Shown here one piece after another: positions 1-7,340 of a stretch of DNA of 45,866 nt. Source of the DNA: Armatimonadota bacterium (GTDB taxonomy: Bacteria; Armatimonadota; UBA5829). How positions within the stretch are numbered: position 1 is the first letter of the stretch; each line of letters starts with the position of its first letter. The stretch lies in contig JAAYKG010000007.1 in assembly GCA_012522555.1 (NCBI GenBank), positions 1-45,866 of the forward strand. The letters are read 5' to 3'. The notes under the pieces are model-generated. The model did not search any database and was not told the DNA's origin. It saw only the letters and a program-made list of their open reading frames with translations. The position numbers and the translations under genes were made by a program.

Positions 1-1
1 C

Positions 2-82
2 AACAGCATCGTGGCTGGCATCGCAGTCGAAAGCATATCCACTACAAAAGTGCGCATCAGAATCGACCGATACGCAAGCTGA
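2..82 (+). CDS. 3' end of an unidentified gene (partial)
   Basis: Three frames are open at the window edge. The frame starting at base 2 reads to a TGA and gives a tail ending VRIRIDRYAS. Its third codon positions are mostly C or A, like the real genes nearby, so it is the best coding candidate. It would be the last part of a gene upstream of the GNAT gene, possibly phage-related given the neighbours. No family can be assigned from about 26 residues. The other two frames end at bases 93 and 113 and look less like coding sequence. Confidence 0.35.
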   Translation, partial: NSIVAGIAVESISTTKVRIRIDRYAS

Positions 83-120
83 CGCAGGTTTAACGGATTG
101 CCAAGTCGAATAAATCGGCT

Positions 121-723
121 ATGGGACTGACTTTTCACGAGATTACCGATGTCAACGACGATTTGCTGCTGCACTGGCTTGATCTTTACGAGGTTTCTTT
201 TCCACCCGAAGAAAAGCTGCTGGTTTCGCGCTTTCTCTGGCTGCTTAAACCGGATATTCTGGAAAAGCCGGATTGCCATCTGCTGGCGGTCCTCGACCAG
301 GGCGGCGAGTTTGTAGGACTGATGTGCTACGACATCGCCCACAGCATCAACGCTTACTCATTGTGGTATTTTGCTAACGTTCCCCAGCGACGCGGCAGTG
401 GACTCGGGGCGGCTTGTTACGCTGAAGTAATTCGCCGAGCAAGCGAAGCCGGCGCGGATCTTTTGGTGTTTGAGGTCGAAGTGCCCGAGGATTCGGCCGA
501 TGCCGACATTTCTCGAAGACGCATCGAATTCTACAGACGCCAGGGCGCAAAGCTGGTGCGTGGAATCCACTTCACACAAAAAATCGGTGACCACACGCGG
601 CGAATTCAAATGAACCTGATGGCGCATCCTCTGCGCCCGATCCCTCCGGCGGATGTGCTGGAAGTCTTGAAAAACTACTACGGTGATGATCTGCGACAAG
701 TCGGGGAGGTGTCGCTGGAATAG
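121..723 (+). CDS. GNAT family N-acetyltransferase
   Basis: This is a 200-residue protein with the GNAT acetyl-CoA binding signature RRGSGLGAACYAEVI (about residues 90-104), preceded by a beta strand (SLWYFANV) typical of motif A. GNAT enzymes transfer an acetyl group from acetyl-CoA to an amine or similar acceptor; the acceptor cannot be told from sequence. It lies just upstream of a phage capsid gene and is separated from it by an intrinsic terminator. It may therefore be a cargo gene of the phage block or a host gene at its edge. The ATG start has no strong Shine-Dalgarno sequence. The C-terminal 40 residues (after QMNLMAH) extend past the usual fold. Confidence 0.75.
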   Translation: MGLTFHEITDVNDDLLLHWLDLYEVSFPPEEKLLVSRFLWLLKPDILEKPDCHLLAVLDQGGEFVGLMCYDIAHSINAYSLWYFANVPQRRGSGLGAACYAEVIRRASEAGADLLVFEVEVPEDSADADISRRRIEFYRRQGAKLVRGIHFTQKIGDHTRRIQMNLMAHPLRPIPPADVLEVLKNYYGDDLRQVGEVSLE

Positions 724-726
724 AAT

Positions 727-787
727 AAAGCCGAACCGACAAACATTCCTACCCCCGCCTGGCACAATCCGTGTCGGGCTTTTTTTG
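727..787 (+). terminator. Intrinsic terminator between GNAT gene and capsid gene
   Basis: AGC...CCGACA (729-741) pairs with TGTCGGGCT (772-780), with a small bulge, and is followed by a run of seven T. It would end the transcript coming from the GNAT gene just before the capsid gene. Confidence 0.6.
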
Positions 788-822
788 ATGCTTTTCCATC
801 ACAACCCGAAAGGATATACATT

Positions 823-1728
823 ATGTCTTTAACCAGAACCGATACCCCAATACTGCTGGAGGACGGACTTAAGACTGTCTTTTTTGAGGCGCTGGATGCG
901 ACGATAGGCAACTATGAGCGCATAACCACAGTAATCACCTCCGAATCCGACCAGGAAACCTACGCGTGGCTCGGGGCCGTGCCGACGATTCGTGAGTTCA
1001 CCGACGAGCGGATGCCGCTTGGATTGTTGGAGCACGACTATTACATTCGCAACAAGACCTGGGAATCCTCGATAGCGATCGAGCGCACATCGATCGAGGA
1101 TGACAAATACGGCGCAATCAAGCTGCGTGTGGCTTCGCTGGCTCGCGAGACCAAACGCCACATGGATGAGTTGGTTTTCGGCCTGTTAGGCGGAGGATTT
1201 TCTCGCAAATGCTACGACGGCAAGAATTTCTTTGCGACGGATCACGTCGAGGGCGAGTCCGGCACTCAGTCTAACAAGGGCACTGCCGCTTTATCCGCCC
1301 CGGCGCTACAGGCTGCCATTACCGCGATGATGAAATATCGCGACGATCGGGGCCGATTGCTTGGCGTGACCCCGGATCTGCTCGTGGTGCCTCCGGACCT
1401 GCAATGGACTGCGATGGAGTTGTTGGAGAGCAGATATTGGCCGGGGGAGGGATCGGTGACGGCGAAAACAGCATCCAACGTGCTGAGAGGCAAGCTGGAC
1501 TTGATGGTGTCGCCGTATCTCACAGACACCAACGACTGGTTCGTATTGTCGACCAAAGGGTTGGTCAAACCGATTATTCTTCAAAGCCGCACTCCCGCCG
1601 AATTCGCTGCGCTGGAATCCGGTTCTGAGAACGGATTTATGCGCGATGAGTATCTCTACGGGGTGCGCGCACGCTACAATACGGGTTATGGACTGTGGCA
1701 GATGGCCTTTGGAAGCCAGGTCAACTAG
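823..1728 (+). CDS. Major capsid protein, Mu gpT-like
   Basis: This 301-residue protein matches the Mu gpT major head subunit family along its length. It has an N-terminal 'YAWLGAVPTIREF' block, the central CYDGKNFFATDH block, a KPIILQSRTPAEF block and the C-terminal GYGLWQMAF ending typical of gpT. It would form the icosahedral head shell (HK97-type fold is known for the family). The ATG start has AAAGGA upstream. It is bracketed by intrinsic terminators at 727-787 and 1737-1777, so it may be expressed as its own unit or at a level different from its neighbours. No protease or scaffold gene is visible in this window. The reading frame is intact over its full expected length. Confidence 0.9.
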   Translation: MSLTRTDTPILLEDGLKTVFFEALDATIGNYERITTVITSESDQETYAWLGAVPTIREFTDERMPLGLLEHDYYIRNKTWESSIAIERTSIEDDKYGAIKLRVASLARETKRHMDELVFGLLGGGFSRKCYDGKNFFATDHVEGESGTQSNKGTAALSAPALQAAITAMMKYRDDRGRLLGVTPDLLVVPPDLQWTAMELLESRYWPGEGSVTAKTASNVLRGKLDLMVSPYLTDTNDWFVLSTKGLVKPIILQSRTPAEFAALESGSENGFMRDEYLYGVRARYNTGYGLWQMAFGSQVN

Positions 1729-1736
1729 CGATATTT

Positions 1737-1777
1737 GCATCGGGTGCGGCGCGGGTCACGCCCGATGCTGTTTTTTT
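1737..1777 (+). terminator. Strong intrinsic terminator directly after capsid gene
   Basis: A perfect 8-bp stem GCATCGGG/CCCGATGC (1737-1744 and 1761-1768) is followed by TG and seven T. It begins 8 bases after the capsid stop codon and lies just before the Shine-Dalgarno sequence of the next gene. Confidence 0.85.
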
Positions 1778-1789
1778 ACAGGAGGCAAT

Positions 1790-2155
1790 ATGTTCAATCT
1801 CAAAAATACACTTCCGATATCAGTCCACATATCGTCCGGCGGGGCAGCCCGCACCAGGACCGGCGGGGCTGCGATCTCCCTGGACGGTATCAGCGACGGC
1901 AGCTTTCAGGTCGTTGCTGCAAGCCGCTATCGATTGTCTTGCTTACCGGGTATGCTTCAAGGCAATCTGCTGTTGATTGGCTATGAAAACCCGATTGACC
2001 TGAGTAACTGCTCGTTTATCCTGGACAATGAGATCGCTTTTGAAGACGATGTGCCGGAAGGGACAAGGGTCTACTTCGCAATTGTGGATACTGACGGTTT
2101 CACGCCCATAGAAGGTGATGTAAGTGACGTGCTGTATGTTTCATTTTATGGATAA
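1790..2155 (+). CDS. Small phage-block protein of unknown function
   Basis: The ORF track starts this at 1646 inside the capsid gene, but AGGAGG at 1780-1785 points to the ATG at 1790, giving 121 residues (MFNLKNTLPISV...). The protein is acidic towards its C-terminus and beta-rich in appearance, with no signal peptide or membrane segment. Lying immediately after the capsid gene, it could be a head decoration or minor structural protein, but that is only position-based inference. I do not recognise the family. Confidence 0.7.
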   Translation: MFNLKNTLPISVHISSGGAARTRTGGAAISLDGISDGSFQVVAASRYRLSCLPGMLQGNLLLIGYENPIDLSNCSFILDNEIAFEDDVPEGTRVYFAIVDTDGFTPIEGDVSDVLYVSFYG

Positions 2156-2164
2156 GGAGACGAA

Positions 2165-2596
2165 ATGGCCATATCCATCACTACCGCCGAGGTTAAGCGC
2201 AAGGCCGGAATAGATTCTGCCGTCACCACCTTTGATACCGCAATCGGCGCTTTGATCAGTGAGATGCAAGGCCCGATCGAATACTCCATCGCAGATATCT
2301 ATCTCGCCGATACAAACAACCAAAAGCTGCAGGCCACGCTCAAGCTGGGGATGCTGGAGATCATTACAGGTGAGTGCATTCAACAACTCCGACGCGAGAC
2401 CGGCGCCACCGAGCAATTCACCATCGCCGGGGTGACAATAGGCCCTCCGGCGGACGGGGGCGCAGATTTGATCAGGCAAGGGGGCGCTCGGCTGGCCCCG
2501 TATCTAAAGAGCGCTCTGCCTATGGACTATGAGACGCACTGCATCAGCTCGACGATAGATTCAAAGTTGTTTTTCGGCTGTAAAGAGGAGGTGTAG
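2165..2596 (+). CDS. Probable head-tail connector or head-completion protein
   Basis: This 143-residue protein follows the preceding gene by 9 bases, with AAGGAGA upstream. The N-terminal part (TTAEVKRKAGIDSAVTTFD) and the following helical segment resemble small all-helical connector proteins (gp6/DUF1320 type) that sit on the portal and complete the head. The resemblance is in size, position and general pattern rather than a firm motif. It is followed by another small protein in the order expected for connector and stopper proteins of tailed phages. Confidence 0.5.
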   Translation: MAISITTAEVKRKAGIDSAVTTFDTAIGALISEMQGPIEYSIADIYLADTNNQKLQATLKLGMLEIITGECIQQLRRETGATEQFTIAGVTIGPPADGGADLIRQGGARLAPYLKSALPMDYETHCISSTIDSKLFFGCKEEV

Positions 2597-2600
2597 CAAG

Positions 2601-2900
2601 GTGCGATTTGTTGACAGGGTTGCGCACAAGCTCGACTTCTTCGGCGAGACGTTTTCCGTAAATGGAAACGCGTGCCAGGGCATGTTCAAGCTCTTGGATA
2701 CCGGCACGATGAGGTTGTATCTTGACGATATCGAGAGCATGGGAATAACCCATCCGGCTCTGGCGCTGGTAACTACCCCGGACGTAAATCTTGAAATGGG
2801 GGACATGATCTCGCGCGACGATCGAAATTATACCGTCTTGAAGATCGCTACTCACCGCATCGGCGGTAACGCAGTGATAAAAATAGCGATTCTCAGCTAG
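2601..2900 (+). CDS. Probable head-closure / adaptor-like protein
   Basis: This 99-residue protein has a GTG start at 2601 chosen because AGGAGG lies 10 bases upstream, overlapping the end of the preceding gene. The C-terminal half (EMGDMISRDDRNYTVLKI) has the pattern of phage head-tail joining proteins: a Gly-Asp turn followed by a short strand that includes Tyr. It fits a stopper or adaptor role next to the connector-like gene. No tail tube, sheath, tape measure or baseplate gene follows, which is unusual. Confidence 0.5.
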   Translation: MRFVDRVAHKLDFFGETFSVNGNACQGMFKLLDTGTMRLYLDDIESMGITHPALALVTTPDVNLEMGDMISRDDRNYTVLKIATHRIGGNAVIKIAILS

Positions 2901-2979
2901 CCGTGTTTATACGCGAAACACCGTTAGCTGAAGAGCGGATTTTGCTCGCTCCCTCCTCTCCTCCCAACTGAAAGGACAC

Positions 2980-3309
2980 ATGATGATCGGATTCAACACA
3001 ATATCCACCCACGACTGGGTTACCCTCGCGGTCGGCCTGACCGGGGCGTTGTCTACGTATCTCAGTCAGAGAGACCGGCTGCCCAAGTGGGCTAGAAAAT
3101 GGCTCAAGCGTATTGGCTCGCAGCGAATTACCGATGCGATCGAGCGTGCCGGAGCCATCGCTGAACTTTCCCCCGACGAGCGCAGACAGCAGGCGGTTTT
3201 ATATCTACAGAAGGTGTGTGTGGGCGAACTTGGATTCCCTGTCCCACACAGCATCGCCAATCTGCTTGTGGAACATGTATATCAGCAGTGGAAGCGAGCG
3301 CGCAGATAA
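2980..3309 (+). CDS. Holin-like protein (LL-H family-like)
   Basis: This 109-residue protein has one N-terminal hydrophobic segment (WVTLAVGLTGALSTYL, about residues 13-28) and a long basic helical tail. That is the layout of LL-H-type phage holins, which open the membrane so that endolysin can reach the wall. It directly precedes an amidase and its TAA stop overlaps the amidase ATG (TAATG), a typical lysis cassette arrangement. AAAGGA precedes the tandem ATGATG start. Function is inferred from topology and position, not from a diagnostic motif. Confidence 0.6.
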   Translation: MMIGFNTISTHDWVTLAVGLTGALSTYLSQRDRLPKWARKWLKRIGSQRITDAIERAGAIAELSPDERRQQAVLYLQKVCVGELGFPVPHSIANLLVEHVYQQWKRARR

Positions 3310-3890
3310 TGATTGTCCCGACGAAAATCTACAAAGCAGCCCTCGACGCAGGCCACGGTTCAAGCCGTGGCCTCGCTCATACCGGCTGTGCCGCTAACGG
3401 CCTCGTGGAAGATGACCTTGCACTTGATTTCATCACTCGGATCGGCCATCACGTGCGATTGGCTGGTCATAAGACTACCATCACTCGTACCGATAGTAAG
3501 CTCGTATCGCTGGTGGAGCGAGGCAGGATAGCTATCGCTTCAGGATGCGATCTTTTTGTCTCGATTCATATAAACGCCGGGCCTGCGACTGCCAACGGTG
3601 TCGAGGCGTTTGTGGCACAGGGGGATAAACGCAGCCAAGCTATTGCACAAAGGCTGGTTGGTCGTGTCATTCGGCACGGCCTGCGGGACAGGGGGGTTAA
3701 ATGGGATTCTCTGAGTCAATACAGCCGCTTGAAGGTGCTGCGCGACACCTGCCGATATATGCCGGCTTTGATTTTGGAGATCGGGTTTTTGACCAGCCTG
3801 CACGACGCCGCGCTTTTGAAAGATAAATATTGGAGAGAGGCGGTGTCGATGGATATCGCTGAAGGTATTATCGCGCCTCCGCCGAAGTGA
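3309..3890 (+). CDS. N-acetylmuramoyl-L-alanine amidase (Amidase_3 type endolysin)
   Basis: The ORF track starts at 3216 within the holin-like gene; the ATG at 3309 overlaps the holin stop and gives 193 residues. The zinc-amidase motifs are all present: DAGHG (His16), Glu34 in GLVEDDLALD, SIHINAG (second zinc His) and LEIGFLTS with the catalytic Glu. The enzyme cuts the bond between N-acetylmuramic acid and L-Ala in peptidoglycan. It has no signal peptide, consistent with holin-dependent release. No extra wall-binding domain is present, so it is a bare catalytic domain. Translational coupling to the holin-like gene supports a lysis cassette. Confidence 0.88.
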   Translation: MIVPTKIYKAALDAGHGSSRGLAHTGCAANGLVEDDLALDFITRIGHHVRLAGHKTTITRTDSKLVSLVERGRIAIASGCDLFVSIHINAGPATANGVEAFVAQGDKRSQAIAQRLVGRVIRHGLRDRGVKWDSLSQYSRLKVLRDTCRYMPALILEIGFLTSLHDAALLKDKYWREAVSMDIAEGIIAPPPK

Positions 3891-3929
3891 TACAGGAACA
3901 ACACACGCAGGCGAATCGTAGAGGTATTG

Positions 3930-4706
3930 ATGTACGACGAGAGTAACCAGCCGGCCAAGAAAAGACCAATAATAAACCGCTTGCGGACGGTGTGCGCATG
4001 GATTACAGGCGTGCTGCTGCTGATGTGCGGTGTAGGCGTACGGGTCTTTCCTATGACCGCCACCATCAGGGCGCTGCTTTTGGCGACTCTGTTGAGCTGC
4101 ATTATCACGGGATTTGTGGCCGTGGTTTCGGGCCTTAAGCGCAGGTCGGCGGCAGTCTGGCCGATGGTGTTTTTCTTGGCGCTGCTTATCGTTTGGTCAG
4201 TGATGGGAAGCAAGCCGCCCGATATCGAAGCGCTACGGAAGGTCTACTTTAAGCGTCTATCCGCGCTGGTCGGCACTCCGTATCAGATTGATGGCGAGAC
4301 GAATCTTGGCATCGATTCCGCTGGCCTTGCCCGTGCCGCGTTGTGGCATGCTATGGTTAGAGAAGGGGTCAAGGAGTTCAATCCCCGTCTGTTGGGTCGA
4401 GATCTGTGGAATTTCTGGTGGCGCGATATGGACGCGGCGGATATCTATCGGGGCAAGTATGGTTATGCCCGTTCGATCGGTTTTGTCGATAAACTTGCAG
4501 GATTCGACACGGAGCATCTCAAAATAGGGGATATGGCGGTGGCCGACGGGCAGCACGTTATGATCTACTATGGAAAAGAAAAATGGATTGAGGCCAACCC
4601 GATCGACGGCAAGGTCGTCATAAACAAGGCCCCGGCAAAATCGAAACGCAAATGGTTCAATGAGCCGGTGAGGCTGATTCGCTGGCGCATCTTTGAGGAG
4701 AAATGA
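3930..4706 (+). CDS. Membrane protein with NlpC/P60-like domain lacking the catalytic Cys
   Basis: The start is taken as the ATG at 3930 because AGAGG lies 5 bases upstream; the TTG at 3927 is too close. The 258-residue protein has three hydrophobic segments (about 21-42, 47-69 and 76-93) and then a domain with the NlpC/P60 layout: GTPYQIDGE, then GIDSAGLARAALW, then GQHVMIYYG. In active NlpC/P60 enzymes the second block reads D-C-S-G-L; here the Cys position is Ser130 while the His (about 209) is kept. It may be inactive, use Ser, or bind peptidoglycan without cutting. It overlaps the next gene by four bases (ATGA), so the two are probably co-translated. Confidence 0.65.
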   Translation: MYDESNQPAKKRPIINRLRTVCAWITGVLLLMCGVGVRVFPMTATIRALLLATLLSCIITGFVAVVSGLKRRSAAVWPMVFFLALLIVWSVMGSKPPDIEALRKVYFKRLSALVGTPYQIDGETNLGIDSAGLARAALWHAMVREGVKEFNPRLLGRDLWNFWWRDMDAADIYRGKYGYARSIGFVDKLAGFDTEHLKIGDMAVADGQHVMIYYGKEKWIEANPIDGKVVINKAPAKSKRKWFNEPVRLIRWRIFEEK

Positions 4707-5584
4707 TCCCACAATATCCTGATTCACGTCAGATAACGCTTGAAGACAAGCCCACGTTAGATGCGGTTTTTTTGGCTAATCAACCAGAGATTTCCGCGTA
4801 TAGCTTCACCAATATCTTTGCATGGCGCGAAATGCACAACTCGACGATATCGCGCATCGACGATCATATCCTGGTGCTCAATTCCACACAACAGCGCCGA
4901 GTGTGTCTGCAGCCGCTGGGGGGCGGGCCGGCTAAACCCGTGATTCAAGAGATGATGCGGAGGACTGATCGGCCGGTGGTGTTCGAGCGATTATCCGAAC
5001 ATGTAAAGCCCGATTTTGAAGAGTGCGGATTTACGGTCGAGTCGGATCGCGACAATTCGGATTATGTGTATGCCTCGCGGGATCTAATCGAGCTGGCCGG
5101 TCGCAAATATGACGCAAAACGCAACTTCGTCGCCCGCGCTAAATCTCAGATTGGTTATGAATATGTGAGAATGGAGGCTGCGGTCGCTTTGGAGTGTGAG
5201 GATTTCGCCGATTTGTGGTGTGAGGACAAGATGTGCGAGACCGTCGATGGACTGAGGCGGGAGAGATGCGCGGTGAACCAGATGCTGATTAACTTCGATT
5301 CATTAGGCGTAATAGGCGGGGCGATTCGAGTTGACGGGGCTATTGTTGCATTTTCGATCGGTGAACGACTAAACGATGATACGCTGGTGATCCACGTGGA
5401 GAAAGCAGATTCCGGCATTGGCGGCCTCTACCAGCTTATCAACAACGAATTCTGCGCCGCCGAAGCCGGGGCTTACAAATACGTAAACCGCGAGCAGGAC
5501 CTTGGAGTTGCTGGTTTGCGAAAGGCGAAAGAATCTTATCATCCCGTCAGAATGATCCCAACATTTCGAGCCAAAACCCCCTGA
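4703..5584 (+). CDS. DUF2156 family protein (LPG-synthase C-terminal-like acyltransferase fold)
   Basis: This 293-residue protein resembles stand-alone DUF2156 proteins, which share the GNAT-like double fold of the lysyl-phosphatidylglycerol synthase C-terminal domain. Recognisable pieces are SAYSFTNIFAWRE near the N-terminus, RKYDAKRNFVARAK in the middle, and KYVNREQDLGVAGLRKAKESYHP near the end. Members are thought to transfer aminoacyl or acyl groups; the substrate is not known. Its ATG overlaps the stop of the preceding membrane protein (ATGA), which suggests the two act on the cell envelope together. Confidence 0.75.
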   Translation: MIPQYPDSRQITLEDKPTLDAVFLANQPEISAYSFTNIFAWREMHNSTISRIDDHILVLNSTQQRRVCLQPLGGGPAKPVIQEMMRRTDRPVVFERLSEHVKPDFEECGFTVESDRDNSDYVYASRDLIELAGRKYDAKRNFVARAKSQIGYEYVRMEAAVALECEDFADLWCEDKMCETVDGLRRERCAVNQMLINFDSLGVIGGAIRVDGAIVAFSIGERLNDDTLVIHVEKADSGIGGLYQLINNEFCAAEAGAYKYVNREQDLGVAGLRKAKESYHPVRMIPTFRAKTP

Positions 5585-5654
5585 GCATTTGCGTCCAATC
5601 TGCCGAAACTTCTTTTATATCGACAAATTGTGCGGTGTACCGGAGGCATGTGCA

Positions 5655-5861
5655 GTGAGTTCAGAATGGTTCGATTATATTGAAGACGATTCGCAAACCA
5701 GCGAAGAAGAAATACTCTATTGCCCATATACCAACAGCGACAAGTGTGCGTTGCTGATTAAAGGTTGGCAGCCGCAAGAGCTTTGCAATGTGATCGATTG
5801 CCCTCAGCTCAAACTAATCAAACATACGCAGCCAAAGCGCAAACGCCACCAGGCGGCGTGA
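5655..5861 (+). CDS. Small Cys-rich protein, unknown function
   Basis: The track starts at a TTG at 5589, but CGGAGG at 5641-5646 is correctly spaced for the GTG at 5655, giving 68 residues (MSSEWFDYIEDD...). It has four Cys (YCPYT, KCALL, LCNVIDC) and a basic tail (KPKRKRH-like). The Cys spacing could bind a metal, but it fits no zinc motif that I recognise. It follows the DUF2156 gene by 70 bases in the same direction and is convergent with the URO-D gene. Confidence 0.5.
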   Translation: MSSEWFDYIEDDSQTSEEEILYCPYTNSDKCALLIKGWQPQELCNVIDCPQLKLIKHTQPKRKRHQAA

Positions 5862-5872
5862 GCGCCTGAAAC

Positions 5873-6964
5873 TTAATAACCCGGCCGCCCGCCGAATTCG
5901 AGACACGCATCGAATAGGGCTGCGATGTTCTCCCAGGGAACATCGGGTTCAATGACGTGGGTTGGTGCGATAAACAGGCCGCCACCCGTTCCGCACAGGT
6001 CGATCATCCTCTTGACCGTCTCCCGGACCTCGGCCGGGGTTCCAAACGGCATTGTTGTTTGCGTGCCGATAGTGCCCCACAGGCTGATGTCTTTGCCGTA
6101 TTCCCGCTTCACCCAGACCGGATCCATGCACTCAGGCTGAACTGGATTAAGTATGGTCACCCCGATCTCGATGAGATCAGGTATTACCGCCCGGCAGTCT
6201 CCATCGGAATGATACCAAATATGAATATCGGGTTTCTTTGATCTCACAGCGGAGTAGATGCTTGCCAGTCGAGGTTTGAGCCATTCTCGCCACATCTGTG
6301 GACTTATCATCATCCCCCGCTGGGTCGCGATGTCATCCCCGGAAATATATACATCAGCTCCGCACTCGCCGATATGTTCGGCGTTGGAAATAGCCATTTC
6401 AGTTATTCTGTCCAAATGATACGCTGCAATTTGCGAGTTTGAGATCATATCCGTCAGCAAGTTCTCAAGACCTCGCATATACCATGCGCTTTCGAAGATA
6501 GTGCCGCCTGCCTGCAGTGGATATGCTATCACAGGCAGCCCTTCGTCGTGAAGTTTCTCCACGCGCTCGCGCAGCCCTTCGCGCCGATATTGGGCATCCA
6601 GATCGGGATATGGGTATGCTTCAAACTCCGGGAGGCTGCTTAACGAGTGCATTGGATGGATCATATCCTCGAAATGCAACAGCGGCCCCGGTACCCACCC
6701 GATCCCCCATTCATCGGTGCGGTAATTCCGTATGTGTTCCGGCAGTGGATAATATTTGTGATAGCGCGAAAAATCCGTTGAAAGCCGGGTAGGCGCAAAT
6801 CCGACGCTGCCGAGCCGATCCATTTGGAAATACGCGCCTATATCTTGCTGCGAGGTTTTTTCGTGAAAGCGTCGAATTTGATCGGGAGTAAACGAGCCGG
6901 CTCTTGGAATCCACTCCGGGGTCTTGTGATCGAAGCAAGCCAGAAGATTTTCTCGTGGTGTCAT
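5873..6964 (-). CDS. Uroporphyrinogen decarboxylase (URO-D) family protein
   Basis: This 363-residue protein belongs to the URO-D/cobamide methyltransferase superfamily. It opens with MTPRENLLACFDHKTPEWIP and has IHIWYHSDGDCRAVIPDLIEIG and LNPVQPECMD, followed by SLWGTIGTQTTMPFGTPAEVR near the C-terminus. These are the typical blocks of the MtbA/MtaA-like and uncharacterised branches, not of haem-synthesis HemE. HYHSDG-type His may bind zinc in methyltransferase members. GAGGGG lies upstream of the ATG. It probably handles a methylated substrate, but which one is unknown. A five-codon mini-ORF with its own Shine-Dalgarno sequence lies just upstream. Confidence 0.8.
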   Translation of the reverse strand: MTPRENLLACFDHKTPEWIPRAGSFTPDQIRRFHEKTSQQDIGAYFQMDRLGSVGFAPTRLSTDFSRYHKYYPLPEHIRNYRTDEWGIGWVPGPLLHFEDMIHPMHSLSSLPEFEAYPYPDLDAQYRREGLRERVEKLHDEGLPVIAYPLQAGGTIFESAWYMRGLENLLTDMISNSQIAAYHLDRITEMAISNAEHIGECGADVYISGDDIATQRGMMISPQMWREWLKPRLASIYSAVRSKKPDIHIWYHSDGDCRAVIPDLIEIGVTILNPVQPECMDPVWVKREYGKDISLWGTIGTQTTMPFGTPAEVRETVKRMIDLCGTGGGLFIAPTHVIEPDVPWENIAALFDACLEFGGRPGY

Positions 6965-7017
6965 TAAATATTCCCCTCATTCTAGTTCCACGGCAGCATT
7001 CCGCCTCCTTCATAAAT

Positions 7018-7066
7018 CGAAAAATCCCGGCCACTGGCAGCAGGATTAGTGTATGTGGCCGGGATG
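7018..7066 (-). terminator. Intrinsic terminator downstream of the 64-residue gene
   Basis: An 11-bp perfect stem (ATCCCGGCCAC at 7024-7034 with GTGGCCGGGAT at 7055-7065) is followed on the minus strand by TTTTT. It lies between the 64-residue gene and the URO-D gene, so the two are probably separate transcripts. Confidence 0.85.
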
Positions 7067-7145
7067 TCGGGAGAATATTCAGTTATGGATATTTCGAGGA
7101 TACGATTTTAGTCCGGTGCAGCTATCACCTCCTCTTATACCGCAG

Positions 7146-7340
7146 TCATACCGAAGCGGAGATGCTGGTCACTCGATCCAGCCAGATGTCGTCGATATCC
7201 CCAACCAAGCGCGCGCCATACATAGGCACATAGTTGACGTCGTGAATGTGCAGCGTCTGGGTTCGCACATTACCGTGTCTGTCGTTGAATGTGACGGTGC
7301 AGTTTTTGCCAAGGTAGGTTTTTGCCTCGGGTATAAGCAT
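7146..7340 (-). CDS. Small conserved-looking protein (64 residues), unknown function
   Basis: The track begins this at 7370, but GGAGG at 7348-7352 (minus strand) is spaced 7 bases from the ATG at 7340. The product begins MLIPEAKTYLGKNCTVTF and ends IWLDRVTSISASV. It looks like a small all-beta barrel protein: alternating hydrophobic strands and no signal peptide. The transcript has a long leader that contains a c-di-GMP-I riboswitch-like element and the gene is followed by a strong terminator, so it is a self-contained monocistronic unit. I do not recognise the family. Confidence 0.65.
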   Translation of the reverse strand: MLIPEAKTYLGKNCTVTFNDRHGNVRTQTLHIHDVNYVPMYGARLVGDIDDIWLDRVTSISASV

